Shown in pieces: positions 24,937 to 38,362 of a stretch of DNA of 64,000 nt. Where the stretch lies: positions 3,785,718 through 3,849,717 of the forward strand of contig CM022678.1 of assembly GCA_012295275.1 (NCBI GenBank), in the 5' to 3' direction. The DNA comes from Chrysomallon squamiferum. Its lineage: Eukaryota; Mollusca; Gastropoda; Neomphalida; Peltospiridae. The notes beneath the pieces are model-generated. The model made no database searches and was not told where the DNA came from. It saw nothing but the letters and a program-made list of their open reading frames with translations. The stretch's first letter is position 1. Every line of letters begins with the position of its first letter. The position numbers and the translations under genes are program-made.

Positions 24937-27024
24937 ATAATAATAATAATAAAAAGAAAAAGAAAAAGAAAAGCGAGTTTTATTTCCTTATTCGGTATAT
25001 GACAATAAAATAATTGTATGAAAAATATTAATTGTATATAATATATAATTAAAAAAAAATATTTGCATCAGAGTAATACAAAAATATACATAAACTGAGT
25101 CTTTTCATACATTGTTTCTGTATGTATCCGTCACATAATCAGCAAAGGCTACAACATTACACAATACTTTTTTCTTTGATTTCTGTTTTGCATAATTGTA
25201 AAACAAACAACAGTATATTAAAACTGAAGTACTAAATAAAGTGTCTTCATTCATCAGTACTCCATAAATAATAATAAATAATAATAATATTAATAATAAT
25301 AACAACAATAAAGTGTTAATACTTGACTGAATTTAAAAAATCAAACATTACACCAGAGGAAAAAAAAAAAAAAATTAAACATAAAAATTAAAAAAAAAAT
25401 TAAAAAAATCAGTAATAAATAATATCATACCTAAACTAATTTCTGCAATGAAACAGATTAAAAATATATAACATTTATACAATACAATCACTTAATATAA
25501 TTTAAGGACCATCATATGACCCAAATAGAAATTAGTAATCATACTACTAATAATGATAAATCAGTAATTATAAAGAAAAACAAAACATTGTTCAATAATA
25601 ATTATAAAAAATAGCAATTTAATAATAAAAAAAAGTAATATGAATACAAAATCTTTTTAATTCAATTAAAAAAAAAATGTATATTTTGTATCAAATAATT
25701 TCTTCCATGAAAGAAACATCAAGTCGCACGCACCCACCCTCCCACACACACACACACATACAGACTAAAAAATATTCCCAATTTAAACTTAAATTTGCTT
25801 CATTAAATATTTAATATTTTACAATTATTAAATAAATAAATAAATGTAAACATTATTAACTAAAAATATTCCTAATTTAAAATTACATCAACTTTATTAA
25901 TTATTCACTATTTTATAATTATTAAAGACATATGTACACATATTTTTAGTTAATAATTTCTAATTTAAACTTAAATTTAATTGATTGATTATTCACTATT
26001 TGATAATTATTAAAAAGATAAATGGAAGCCTTATTAAATACAAATTTAAACTTGTATTTACTTTATTATTAGTTTATAATTATTAAACAGATTATATATC
26101 TATCTATCTATACATATTTTATTAACGAAAAATATTCAAATTTGAAACTTACATTTACTGATTATTTAGAGCTTCCTAATGAAAACTTTGAGTGTCGTAA
26201 CCTCATTTCCTAATTATATATATATTAATAATGATTAAAAATGAAATGAAAATTTCTTAAAGATTTATAAAGAGGCATTATAATATTTCTTATTACATAC
26301 AAGAAATGACAGACTATACAATATGGTAATACAATGTTTGTATAGAAACAGAAACTACACCATACATTAATACATTAGAATATAAATAGCAGAGGACACA
26401 GTACAGTAATTCAGTATCTGATTAGAAAACATTTACAGTTATCTAGATATACATCAGACTAAACAGCAATGGAGTTACACAAACTTACACTGGATTTAAT
26501 TCTTCATCACAATGGATTTGTTCACTAATTGTATTTTGAAAATGCTGTCTGGCTAATATATCAATAATTATACCTCTGAATTCAAAAGCTAAAACTGTAT
26601 TTAACACACAATTAAATACACTGCCACATCATTACATTAAAAGTAGGCATAAATGAAATGGTTCAAAATGAAACTATGTAAGAAGTCAATATGTTTCAAG
26701 ATGAAGTACAAAATTAAGATTAAAAAATTCATTTCTTCTCAGTAATTACTGTTCATTATCAACATCAATTTAATACATAAATATTATTTCTGCCCTAATT
26801 TAAAATGTTCTCACCCGATAATCTTCCACTTAAAACAACAGTCTGTGTACATGACGTACTTAAATTGAAAACTTCAGGAGGTGTAAATCAATATTTATCT
26901 ACTGTTATCATTAGCACCAGGAAACATATAACAGTTTCTTTGTTGTTACAAAGAAATCTGAAACTCTTAGATTTATCAAGCGGAATTTCTCTGGGAATAT
27001 CATTTACATGAACACCATTTTTAA

Positions 27025-30000
27025 TCAGTATTCTGGAAATCTCCACATTTCACCGTTGCTATCTATGAAACTGAATCCACCTATAATGCTTTTAATATTT
27101 GCATCAATACCTTTTTCAAGCAGCACTTTCAAAATTTCTACATTTGCACGTTGAGCAGCTAAATGTGAAAGAGACTTGTCGTCTTTGTCAGTTATATTAG
27201 GATCGGCTCCATGTTCCAATAAATACAAAACTGCATCATTCTGTCCATTCTCAAGAGCTGTAAACAGAGGAGACTTACCAGTACTATTTTTAATATTTAC
27301 ATCAACACCTTCTCCAACCACTGCTGCCAAAACTTCTACATTTCCAAGTGCAGCTGCATGGTGCAAAACAGAATTGTTATCTTCGTCTCTTAAATTAGGA
27401 TCTGCTCCCTGTTCCAATAAATACAAAATAACTTTATTCTGTCCACATTTAACAGCTCTAAGAAGAGGAGTTTCACACCGACTGTTTTTTATATTTACAT
27501 CAAGATGTTTTTCAATCAGTGCTTTCACTATTTCTATATTTCCTTTTTCAGCTGCTAGGTGTAAAACAGAATTGTTATAGTTGTCTGTTAACTTAGGATC
27601 AGTTCCATGTTCCAGTAGATATAAAACTACTTTACATTTTTCATCATTCAGAGATGGATCAATTTCATCTTCATCATAAACAACAGCTCTAAAAAGAGGA
27701 ATTTCACCTTCAGTGTTTTTATTATTTACATCAACACCTTTTTCAATTAGTGCTGTTACAATTTCTAGATTTCCACATTCAGCTGCTAAATGTAAAACAG
27801 AATTTTTATCATTGTCTGTTAAATTAGGATCAGCTCCATGTTGTAGTAAATAAAAAATTACTTCACACTTTTCATCATTCAGAGATAGATCAAGCTCATC
27901 TTCATCATAATTAAGGGCTGTAAAAAGTGGAGTTTCACCACGACCGTTTTTTATATTTACATCAACACCTTTTTCAATCAGTGCTGTCACGGTTGCTATA
28001 TTTCCTTCTTTAGCTGCTATGTGTAAAACAGAATTAACACACTTAGTTAAATAAGGATCAGCTCCATGTTCCACTAAATAGAAAACTACTTTACATTTTT
28101 CATCATTCAGAGATAGATCAAGTTCATCTTCATCATAACTAAGAGCCATAAAAAGAGCAGTTTCACCTCGACAGTTTTTAATATTTACATCAATACCTTT
28201 TTCAATCAGTGCTGTCACAGTTTCTAAATTTCCTTCTTTAGCTGATAAGTGCAAAACAGAATGGCTAACATTGCCTATTAAATTAGGATCACCTCCATGT
28301 TCCAGCAAATACAAAACTACTTTACATTTTTCATCAGTGAGAGATAGATCAAATTCCTCTTCATCATAATTAAGAGCTGTAAAAAGAGGAGTTTCATCTC
28401 CATTGTTTTTTATATTTACATCAACACCTTTTTCAATCACTGCTGTCACAATTTCTAGATTTCCATCTTTAGCTGCTACATGCAAAACAGAATTTTTATC
28501 ATTGTCTGTTAAATTGGGATCAGCTCGATTTTCCAGTAAATACAAAACAAGTTTATTCTGTTTACACATAACACCTGTAAAAAGAGGAGTTTCACCTTTA
28601 CTGTTTTTAATATTAACATCAGAATCTTTTTCAAAGAGTGCAGACACAATTTCTACATTTCCAAGTTTAGCTGCTAGATGTAAAACAGAATTCTTATCAT
28701 TGTCTGTTAAATTAGGATCAGCACCATGTTCCATTAAACAGAAAACTACTTTATTCTGTTTATACTTAACACCAGTAAGAACAGGAGTTTCACCTTTGTT
28801 GTTTTTAATATTGACATTATCAGATTTTTTAATCACTGCTGTCACAATTTCTATATTTCCATGTTTAGCTGCTATGTGTAAAACAGAATTGTTATGATTA
28901 TCTGTTACATTAGGATCCACTCCACCTTCCAGTAAATACAACACTATTTTATTCTGTTTATACTTAACACCTGTAAGAAGAGGAGTTTCACCTTTATTGT
29001 TTTTAATATTTACATCAACGCCTTTTTTAATCAGTGCTGTGACAATTTCTGTATTTCCATGTTTAGCTGCTAGGTATAAAACAGAATTGTTATCATTGTC
29101 TGTTAAATTAGGATCAGATCCATGTTCCATTAAACAGAAAACTATTTTATTCTGTTTATACTTAACAGCTGTAAGAAGAGGAGTTTCACCTTTGCTGTTT
29201 TTAATATTTACATCAGCATTTTTTTCAATAAGTGCTTTCACAATTTCTAACTTTCTACCTTTAGCAGCTAGGTGTAAAACAGAATTCTTAACTTCGTCTG
29301 TTAAATTAGGATCAGCTTTATGTTCCAGTAAACATAAAACTACTTTATTCTGTTCATGCATAATACTTGTAAAAAGAGGAGTTTCACCTTTATAGTTTTT
29401 TATATTTACATCAACACCTTTTTCAATCAGTGCTGTAACAGTCGGTCTATTTCCCAGTTTAGCTGCTACGTGTAAAACAGAATTGTTAACACAGTTACAT
29501 AAGTTAGGATCAGCGCCATGTTCTAATAAATACAAAACTACTTTACATTTTTCATTATTTTGAGACAGATCAATATGATCCTCATCATAATTAAGAGCTG
29601 TAAAAAGGGGAGTTTCACCTCGACTGTTTTTTATATTTATATCAACACCTTTTTCAATCAGTGCGGTCACAGTTTCTATATTTCCTTCTTTAGCTGCTAA
29701 ATGCAAAACAGAATTGCAAACGTTGTCTATTAAATCAGAATCACCTCCATGTTCCATTAAATACAAAACTACTTTACGTTTTTCATCAAACAGAGATAGA
29801 TCAAATTCATCTTCACCATAATTAAAAGCTGCAAAAAGAGGAGTTTTACCTCTACAGTTTTTAATATTCACACCAAAACCATTTTCAATCAGTAGTGTCA
29901 CAATTTCTGCATTTCCACATTCAGCCGCAAAGTGTAAAACAGAACTGTTATCACTGTCAGTTAAACTAGAGTCAGCTCCATGTTCCAGTAAATACATAAC

Positions 30001-33000
30001 TACTTCATTGTTCTTACTATTTACAGCTCTCAAAAGAGCAGTTTCACCTCTACTGTTTTTAACATTTACATCAAAAACTTTCTCAATCAATACTGTCACA
30101 ATTTCTATATTACCATTTTTAGCTACTAGATGTAAAACAGAATTGTTATTATTGTCTGTTAAATTAGGATCAGCTCCTAGTTCCAGTAAATAGAAAAAAA
30201 CTTGACATTTTTCATCATCCAGAGTTGTATCAAATTCATCTTCTTCATAACTAACAGCTGTAAAAAGAGGAGTTTCACCTCTGCAGTTTCTAATATTTAC
30301 ATCTACACCTTTTCCAGTCAGTGCTGCCACAATTTCTTTATTTCCATGTTTAGCTGCTAGGTGTAAAACAGAATTGTTATCATTGTCTGTCAAATTAGGA
30401 TCAGCTCCATGTTCCAGTAAATACAAAACTACTTTCATCTCACAAGTGTCACATTTGTAAGAATTGCAGTATTTCATAGCTGCAAAAAGAGGAGTTTCAT
30501 CTCGACTATTTTTAATATTTATATCAAAACCTTTTTGAATCAGTTCTGTCACAATTTTTATATTTCCACATTCAGCTGCTGAGTGTAAAAGAGAATTGTT
30601 ATCACTGTCTGTTATATTAGAATCAGCTCCGTGTTCTAGCAGATAAAAAAACACTTTGTTCTGTTTATACTTAACAGCTTTAAAAAGAGGAGTTTCACTT
30701 CGACAGTTTTTCATATTTACATCAACACCTTTTTCAATCACTGCTGTCACAATTTCTATATTTCCATGTTTAGCTGCTAGGTGTAAAACAGAATTCTTAT
30801 TATTGTCTGTTAAATTAGGATCAGCTCCATGTTCCAGTAAATAAAAAAATACTTCACATTTGTCATCATTCAGGTATGGATCAAATTCATCTTCATCATA
30901 ATTAAGAGCTGTAAAAAGAGGAGTTTCACGTTGACTGTTTTTAATATTTATATCAACATTTTCTCTAACCAATGCAGCCACAATTTCTTTATATCCATGT
31001 TCAGCTGCTATATGTAAAACAGAATTGTTATGATTGTCTGTTAAATTAGGATCAGCTCCATGTTTCAGTAAATACAAAACCACTTGACATATTTCATCAT
31101 TTAGAGATAAATCAAATTCCCCTTCATCGTAACTAACAGCTGTAAAAAGAGGAGTTTCACCTCCACTGTTTTTTATATTTACATCAACACCACCTTCAAT
31201 CAGTGCGGTGACAATTTCTTTATATCCATGTTTAGCTGCTATATGTAAAACAGAATTGTTATCATTGTCTGTTAAATTAGGATCAGCTCCATGTTCCAGT
31301 AAATAGAAAACTACTTTGATTTGTTTAGACTGCACAGCTGTAAAAAGAGGAGTTTCACCTATATCGTTTTCAATGTTTAGATCAACAGCTTTTTCAGTCA
31401 GTGCTGTCACAATTTCTGTATTTCCACATTCAGCTGCTAGATGTAAAACAGAATTGTTATCATTGTCTGTTAAATGAGGATCAGCTTCATGTTCCAGTAA
31501 ATAAAATACTATTTTGCTTCTAAGAAAGTTGATATCTTCATGTTTGTCAAAATCATACCTATAATAATTCAAAGTTGTAAAAAGAGGAGTTCCACCGTCA
31601 CTGTCTCTAATATTTACATCAAAACCTTTCTGAATCAGTGATGCAACAATTTCTATATATCCTTTAGCAGCTGCTATGTGTAAAACAGATGTGTTATCAT
31701 TGTCTGTTAAATAAGGATCAGCTCCATGTTCCAGTAAATATAAAACTACTTTATTCTGTTTACACTTAACAGCTTTAAAAAGAGGAGTTTCACCTTTATA
31801 GTTTTTTATATTTACATCAACACCTTTTTCAATCAGTGCTGTAACAGTCGGTCTATTTCCCAGTTTAGCTGCTACGTGTAAAACAGAATTGTTAACACAG
31901 TTACATAAGTTAGGATCAGCGCCATGTTCTAATAAATACAAAACTACTTTACATTTTTCATTATTTTGAGACAGATCAATATGATCCTCATCATAATTAA
32001 GAGCTGTAAAAAGGGGAGTTTCACCTCGACTGTTTTTTATATTTATATCAACACCTTTTTCAATCAGTGCTGTAACAGTCGGTCTATTTCCCAGTTTAGC
32101 TGCTACGTGTAAAACAGAATTGTTAACACAGTTACATAAGTTAGGATCAGCGCCATGTTCTAATAAATACAAAACTACTTTACATTTTTCATTATTTTGA
32201 GACAGATCAATATGATCCTCATCATAATTAAGAGCTATAAATAGGGGAGTTTCACCTCGACTGTTTTTTTTATTTATATCAACACCTTTTTCAATCAGTG
32301 CTGTCACAACTTCTATATTTCCTTGTTTTGCAGCTAGATGTAAAACAGAATTTTTATCATTGTCTGTTAAATTAAGATCGGCTCCATGTTCCAGAAAATA
32401 GAAAATTATTTTGTTCATAAAAGAGTCATTGCGAAAATTATATTTGATATAATTCATAGCTGTAAAAAGAGGAGTTTCACTTCGATTGTTTTTAATATTT
32501 ACATCAACACCTTTTTCAATCAGTGCTGTCACAATTTCTATCTTTTCTGCATCAGTTGCTAAGTGTAAAACAGAATTGTTGTCATTTTCTGTTAAATTAG
32601 GATCAGCTCCATGTTCCAGTAAATAAAGCACTACTTTGTACTGATCATTCTCAACAGCTTTAAAAAGAGGAGTTTCACCTCGACTGTTTTTAATATTTAT
32701 ATCAAAATCTTTTCCAATCAGTGAAGTCACAATTTCTATATTTCCTTGTTCAGCTGCTAAGTGTAAAACAGAACTGTCGATACTGTCTGTTAATTTAGGA
32801 TCAGCTCCATGATCTATTAAATACAAAACTACTTTTGTATTACGATGTCTAAAAATGTCGTATTTGCAGTAACTCATAGCTGTAAAAACAGGAGTTTTAC
32901 CTCCACTGTTTTTAATATTTACATCAAAATATTTTTCAATCAGTGCTGTTACAATTTCTATATTTCCATGTTTAGCTGCTTGGTGTAATAGAGAATTGCT

Positions 33001-36000
33001 ATCATTGTCAGTTAAATTGGGATCAGCTCCGTGTTCTAGTAAATAGAAAACTACTTTGTTCTTACAACAGTACATATCTCGATCTTTGAGAACATGATAA
33101 TGATAGTAAGTCGTAGCTCTAAACAGAGGAGTTTCACCTCGACAGTTTCTAATATTAACATCAAGACCTTTCTCAATCAGTGCTGTCACAATTTCTATAT
33201 TTCCATTTTCAGCTGCTAGGTGTAAAACAGAATTATTTTTTTTGTCTGTTAAATTAGGATCAGATCCATGTTCAAGTAAATAAAAAGGTACTTTGTTCGT
33301 AAATCCATAACAAAGAATACCAAAGTAATTCAGGGCTGTAAAAAGAGGAGTTTCCCCTCGAATGTTTTTACTATTAACATCAAAACCTTTTTCAGTCAGT
33401 GCTGTCACAAGTTCTATATTTCCCCATTTAGCTGCTAGGTGTAAAACAGAATTGTTTTCTTTGTCTGTTAAATTAGGATCAGCTCCATGTTCAAGTAAAT
33501 TAAAAGCTAGTTTGTTGATATGAGAGTACGTACCTGGATGTATGAAAAACTGTTGATTGAAGTAGTCCAGAGCTCTAAAAAGAGGAGTTTCTCCTTGGCT
33601 GTTTTTAATATTGACTTCAAAACATTTTTCCGTCAGTGCTGTCACAATTTCTGTATTTCCATGTTCAGCTGCTATATGTAAAGCAGAATTGTTATAGTTG
33701 TCTGTTAAATGAGGATCAGCTCCATGTTCCAGTAAAAATAAAACTACTTTGCTCTCTCCAACCTGAACAGCTGTATGAAGAGGAGATAGACCTTCACTGT
33801 TTTTAATATTTATATCCAAATCATTGTCAATCAGTGATGTCACAATTTCTATATTTCCTTCTTCAGCTGCTAAGTGTAAAACAGAATTATTATCATTGTC
33901 TGTTAAATTAGGATCAGCTCCATGTTCTACTAAATACAAAACTATCTTGTTCTGTTTATAAGTAACAGCTGTAAACAGAGGAGTTTCACCTCGATTATTT
34001 TTAATATTTACATCAAAATCTTTTTCAATGAGTGATGTCACAATTTCTATATTTCCATGTTTAGCTGCTAGATGTAAAACATAATTGCTATCATTATTTA
34101 TCAAATTAGGATCAGCTCCATGTTCCAGTAAATATAAAACTACTTTGTCCTGTTTATGCTTAACAGCTGTAAAAAGAGGAGTTTCACCTCTACTGTTTTT
34201 AATATTTACTTCCAGACCTTTTTCAATGAGTACTGTCACAATTTCTACATTTTGATGTTGAGCTGCTAAATGAAAAACAGAATTTTTATCATTATCTGCT
34301 AAATTAGGATCAGCTCCATGTTGTAGTAAATATAAAGCTATTTCTGGTCTGTTGTTGAACATAGACTGAAAAAGAGGAGTTTCCCCTTTAGTGTTAATTG
34401 CATTTATTTCAACATCCTTTTTTATTACTTCTTTCACCACGTCTATGTCAATCTGAGATGCTATGTGCAATGCTGAATTCTTTTGTTTATCTGCTATGTT
34501 AGTATCAGCACCATTTTTCAGTAACAACAAAGCTACTTCCTTTTTGTGTGTCACTGCTTTTACAGCTTCATGAAGTGGAGTTTCTCCCTCACTGTTTACA
34601 GCATTAACATCAGCTTTTCTCTTTATCAGTGATTTTATCATATCTAAGTCACCACGCTGAACTGAAATGTGGAGGGGTGTGTCTGAAGGCAACAATTTCA
34701 AACTAGTTTTGTCAGCAAACAACACTTTTGATTTAATTTCCTCTTCAGAGAACTGAATCAATTTCTGGTTAACAGCTACATTCAGATTAGGATCAGCTCC
34801 TTTATCAAGAAGACACTGAACAACATCTGCACTGTTAAAGATCAATGCCACTTTCAGTACTTGACTTTTCTTCCAGCTGTTCTCATCTGTGTAATTACAT
34901 CTCTGCTCAATGAGAAAATTCACTGTATCACAACATCCCCAAATTGCTGCTGCTAAAAGTACTTTATCTCTGTTCTCATCATTTAAACAATCAGGTTTCA
35001 GTCTTACTATTTCTTTTATAACACTTGAAGTACTCTGACCAGCAGCAATGACAGCAATGTCTTTAATTTTGTTTATTATATCAATGGTAACCAGTTTCTT
35101 AAAAGCATGGCTTATGTCAGCAACTTTAATAGTATCTGAGTTTTCCAAACACATGTTACTTGATTGAAAATTAACTTTTCTGTGGAACCTAAGCAATAAA
35201 AGTTTTACATTTTCTTCCTTGATTTCACTGTTGTGTTTCTCATTGTTTATCATGTCAGCCAAGAGGCAGGCAATGTTCATGTTACCTGAACAAATACAAA
35301 TATGTAACAAGTGTGAACACAGATTCAATTTTACCACTTTTTTATACTGTAACAGTTCTCTGAGTATGGTAGCACTGTCTGTTTTTGAGCAAGCAGCTGC
35401 ACTGAATGTATCAAATGTTGGAATAACACCTGATTTTAGCAACATTCTCACAACAGGTTCATCACCAAAGAAACAAGAAATATCCAAAAGTTCTTTTTTC
35501 TGATATGCTAATTTCATTTTACACAGATTTGATGTGAAAAATCTTGACAATGTTCTTAGTCCACCAACAACGCACATACTTGCAACAGATGATGAATACA
35601 TCAAACTTCCTTTATCTTCCAAATACCTCATGCAACTTGAATGAAACTTTGATTGATTGTCAAGAAGACATAAAATATTGCTAAATATTTCATTAGGACT
35701 GTTTACATATACAGATGATATATAAAAGTATTTGTTTGTATATATTCTCTGATGCAGTATTTCAGACAACCTACCATAAAAGTGTTTTTCCTCTATGAGG
35801 TACTTTACAAACTGTTCGTCTTTCAGTGATGGATGTGAAATAATTTCTGCGGAAGTGTCTGATGCCAGCAAGTCTGAAAATCTGCGAGCAAGAACATCAA
35901 AGCAGTCAGGTTTCACAGTCATTGTAATGTGACTTTTGTTAGACACTCCAGGCGTCACAACATATTCTAACAACATGGAGACAGGACACACTTCTAGCAA

Positions 36001-38352
36001 CTCTGCTGCTTTATTTGGAAACTTTGATGAAAACAGCAGAAACAAAGAGTCAAACAGTGACTGATGAATAAATGTGTATTTATTGTCACAACGCTTCAAA
36101 TACGTACCACACATTACATCAGCTGTTTCCTTTATATCTGTAAGATCAGTGTTTTTCAGACCTCTACAGACTCGCTCTAGCAATTTTACTAATTTCATTA
36201 TGTCACTGTCAGTGTCATTTTCAAATGGGTCCAGTGAATCAATGCTGAGACTGCCTTGTTGGAACAAGATCAGCAGTAGAACCAGGTAGTTGATCTGTGA
36301 AGATTTGTCATTTTTCAAATATTCCAATTGGTGTCTGAGATATTCTACAGGATTCTTAAAAAACTTAACTCCTCTTTTTTGTGCATCACTTGAATTAACA
36401 TAATACAAACACACCTGAGGAAATCCTAACTCTGTACCTGAACACTTAATGACAGTTATTGCATGATTTTTCTGCATAGTAACTTTCTTTTGTTTGAGAT
36501 ATTTGTTTAGAATTTCTTTCTTTTCATCATAATCCAGACAACAGTCATCACTCTGCAGATCAAGAACATGCTTCTCATTAAACAGACTAAATTCCTTCAA
36601 ACTAATTTCACTTTCTGAAAATATTTGTTTTCTTAAAGTAATAATACATTTCAAAGAACCATCCTGAACAAGCATCCATAGCTTAGGAAATTTCAGTTGC
36701 CATGAGTCTATAAAATCTGTAACAAGATTAGTCTTACCAAAAATGTCATCAATGAGAACAATACATTTGTTATTTTCAGATAGAGAGATGTCATTGAATT
36801 CATTGTGATGCGTCAGCAAGTAAGATTCTCTTTTCTCTTCTTTTTCTATCTGTGTCATCATGCTCAAAGCTACAGTTGTCTTTCCTGAACCTGGAATTCC
36901 TACTACAATCACAACACCATGCTTCTTCAAAAGTTCAACACCTCTTTCTTCTGCTCTTGTTTTAACATAGACACTCTGTCAGCTGAATTTAACATCAATC
37001 TGGTAGACTCTGAATAACAACATTTAAAAAAGAACCCATCTATTATTAATTGTTTTGTACACATTTTACTATTTAAATATAAATAATATAACTTTTAACA
37101 TCATCGAATGTGACGTTTTTTAAAAAAATAATGCAATAGTTTGCTGTCGTAATTTTAGTTCATCACAATTTTATGACAATAATAAAATAACACAGTTGTA
37201 GATGGTGTAAATGTAGCAAAATGTAACTTGTTATATATAAATGTCATCAAAAACTATACAAATAATAATAAAACACACACACACACACATCCATACATAC
37301 CTTTGATAATGGATGCTCTTCCATCAGTCTTTGCTGAAATAATATAAAAAATATAACAAGTAAATTTATGTTACTAGTGGTGAGTAAAAGAGAATGATTA
37401 AAGTGATCTGCAACTTATTCTTACTACTGATACTAGCTATTTATTGTTATCTTTGATATATTATTATTATTATTATTGTGGTTGTTGTTACCTGTATTAT
37501 ATTTCAGTATTTAAAGCTGATTATAATGACAAGAATATAGTCTAGTTTAATTCATGTCGAGTTATATTAATAGTTTAAGTACAATATCTAGATCAGTTTA
37601 ACACACATACACTGTGTCTCCGTGTGTAATGCATGTCTTCATATATGCATGTGTTCTGTGTAAGTGTTAAGTGGGTATGTATGCACACATGCATGTATGT
37701 ATTGGTGTCTGTCGATGGGCAGGTTTCTACGTTGTTCAGGTTACACTGTCTTACAAAAAAGTACTAATGACTTCTGTGATATGTATTCTGTTATTTATTA
37801 AACAGCTAGACACAAGAAAACTTTCAGTTTTTAACTTACTGATTTTAATAACTTGATCTCCAAACACAACATTCCTGTTATTAGACACAGCCTGGTATTT
37901 CTGAACTGTGTTGATATTTACATTCTGTTGTACCACTTGTTGTGTTCTTCCAGCTGAGTAAAAGAAATTATTTAAATTCACAATTTATATAAATAATTTC
38001 TAAAAGTAAAACCATTTTTATCTACATGTAGATACGTGATAGTGTACAGTATTAATACAATCTGTCCTGAATATAATGATAAAATTATAAGATTTAAAAA
38101 AGGTATTTAATAGTGTTATCTATGTATGTTCAAAATAATCAAATAATAATAGAGGTGTATTTTCTAACACAAAGCAGACCAAAATCTTTGAATTGTTAAT
38201 TATGAATATAAAATGAAAAAAGTGTCACTTTTCAAACCCTAACAAGAATAGAAATACTTCATTATTAAAGGTATTAATGATTTTGTCATACTCTCTGAGG
38301 AAGAAACGTCTGTGGCATCAGATGAAATTTCTGAATTCTCTTCGTCATCCAT
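27025..38352 (-). CDS. Giant nSTAND-type NTPase with about 70-80 ankyrin repeats
   Basis: Exon a, 38352-38292, starts at ATG and encodes an acidic MDDEENSEIS... stretch. Exon b is 37953-37840 (TGRTQQVVQQNVNINTVQKY then QAVSNNRNVVFGDQVIKI). Exon c is 37333-37301. All have AG/GT borders and phase 1. The main exon of about 9.9 kb begins near 37009 or 36975 and ends at the stop at 27025. It opens with VYVKTRAEERGVELL and a P-loop GIPGSGKTT, Walker B IVLIDDIFG about 45 residues later and a sensor-like CIITLRKQ. This order fits the nSTAND3 family of animal STAND NTPases. A helical region of roughly 600 residues follows, then ankyrin repeats to the end, mostly in pairs (GETPLF / VVLYLLEHGADPNL / NNSVLHLAAKHGN / IEIVTALIEKG). 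Some repeats carry acidic loops (NYDEDEFDLSL). Predicted role: NLR-like cytosolic sensor; inferred. No ATG at the start of the large frame: 36930 is TTG. See the frame conflict in the findings. Confidence 0.85.
36965..37009 (-). other. Frame conflict at the start of the NTPase exon
   Basis: From exon c (phase 1) the acceptor GTTATTCAG|AGTCTACC at 37010/37009 gives an open frame ESTRLMLNSADRV... that stops 24 codons later. The NTPase frame (VYVKTRAEERG) begins in another frame at about 36970. A second acceptor, CTGACAG|AGTGTC at 36976/36975, has phase 0, which the upstream exons do not supply. Removing two bases in GTGTCTATG would restore a continuous ADRVYVKTRAEERG. Confidence 0.6.
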
Positions 38353-38362
38353 GATTGCTGAT

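Larger units (their letters stand above)
20101..27024. other. Gene-free 6.9 kb with locally duplicated blocks and microsatellites
   Basis: No gene is supported. CT run at 20345-20426; A-runs near 20500 and 20800; AAT at about 22628-22675; ATT at 23268-23308; TG near 24026-24058; a CTA run at about 24885-24936. Several segments recur: 21.3-21.75 kb, 23.13-23.93 kb, 24.53-24.80 kb (see repeat entries), and 21.72-21.89 kb with 24.23-24.50 kb (both with GGTCCG/GCTCCG-TTTATTTCGGGTACAGT and GCATACACGGGG). The last 1.5 kb, 25.4-27.0 kb, is very AT-rich and may be the 3' UTR of the ankyrin gene. Confidence 0.6.

Noticed and set aside
27176..30844. Several plus-strand open frames of 60-164 codons inside the ankyrin gene
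   Set aside because: They are periodic antisense shadows of the ankyrin repeats (same Phe/Ser/Thr-rich phrase repeated) and have no independent support.
36928..36930. Start of the ankyrin protein at 36930
   Set aside because: The codon is TTG and the nSTAND-family segment VYVKTRAEERG lies upstream in frame, so this is inside an exon, not a start.
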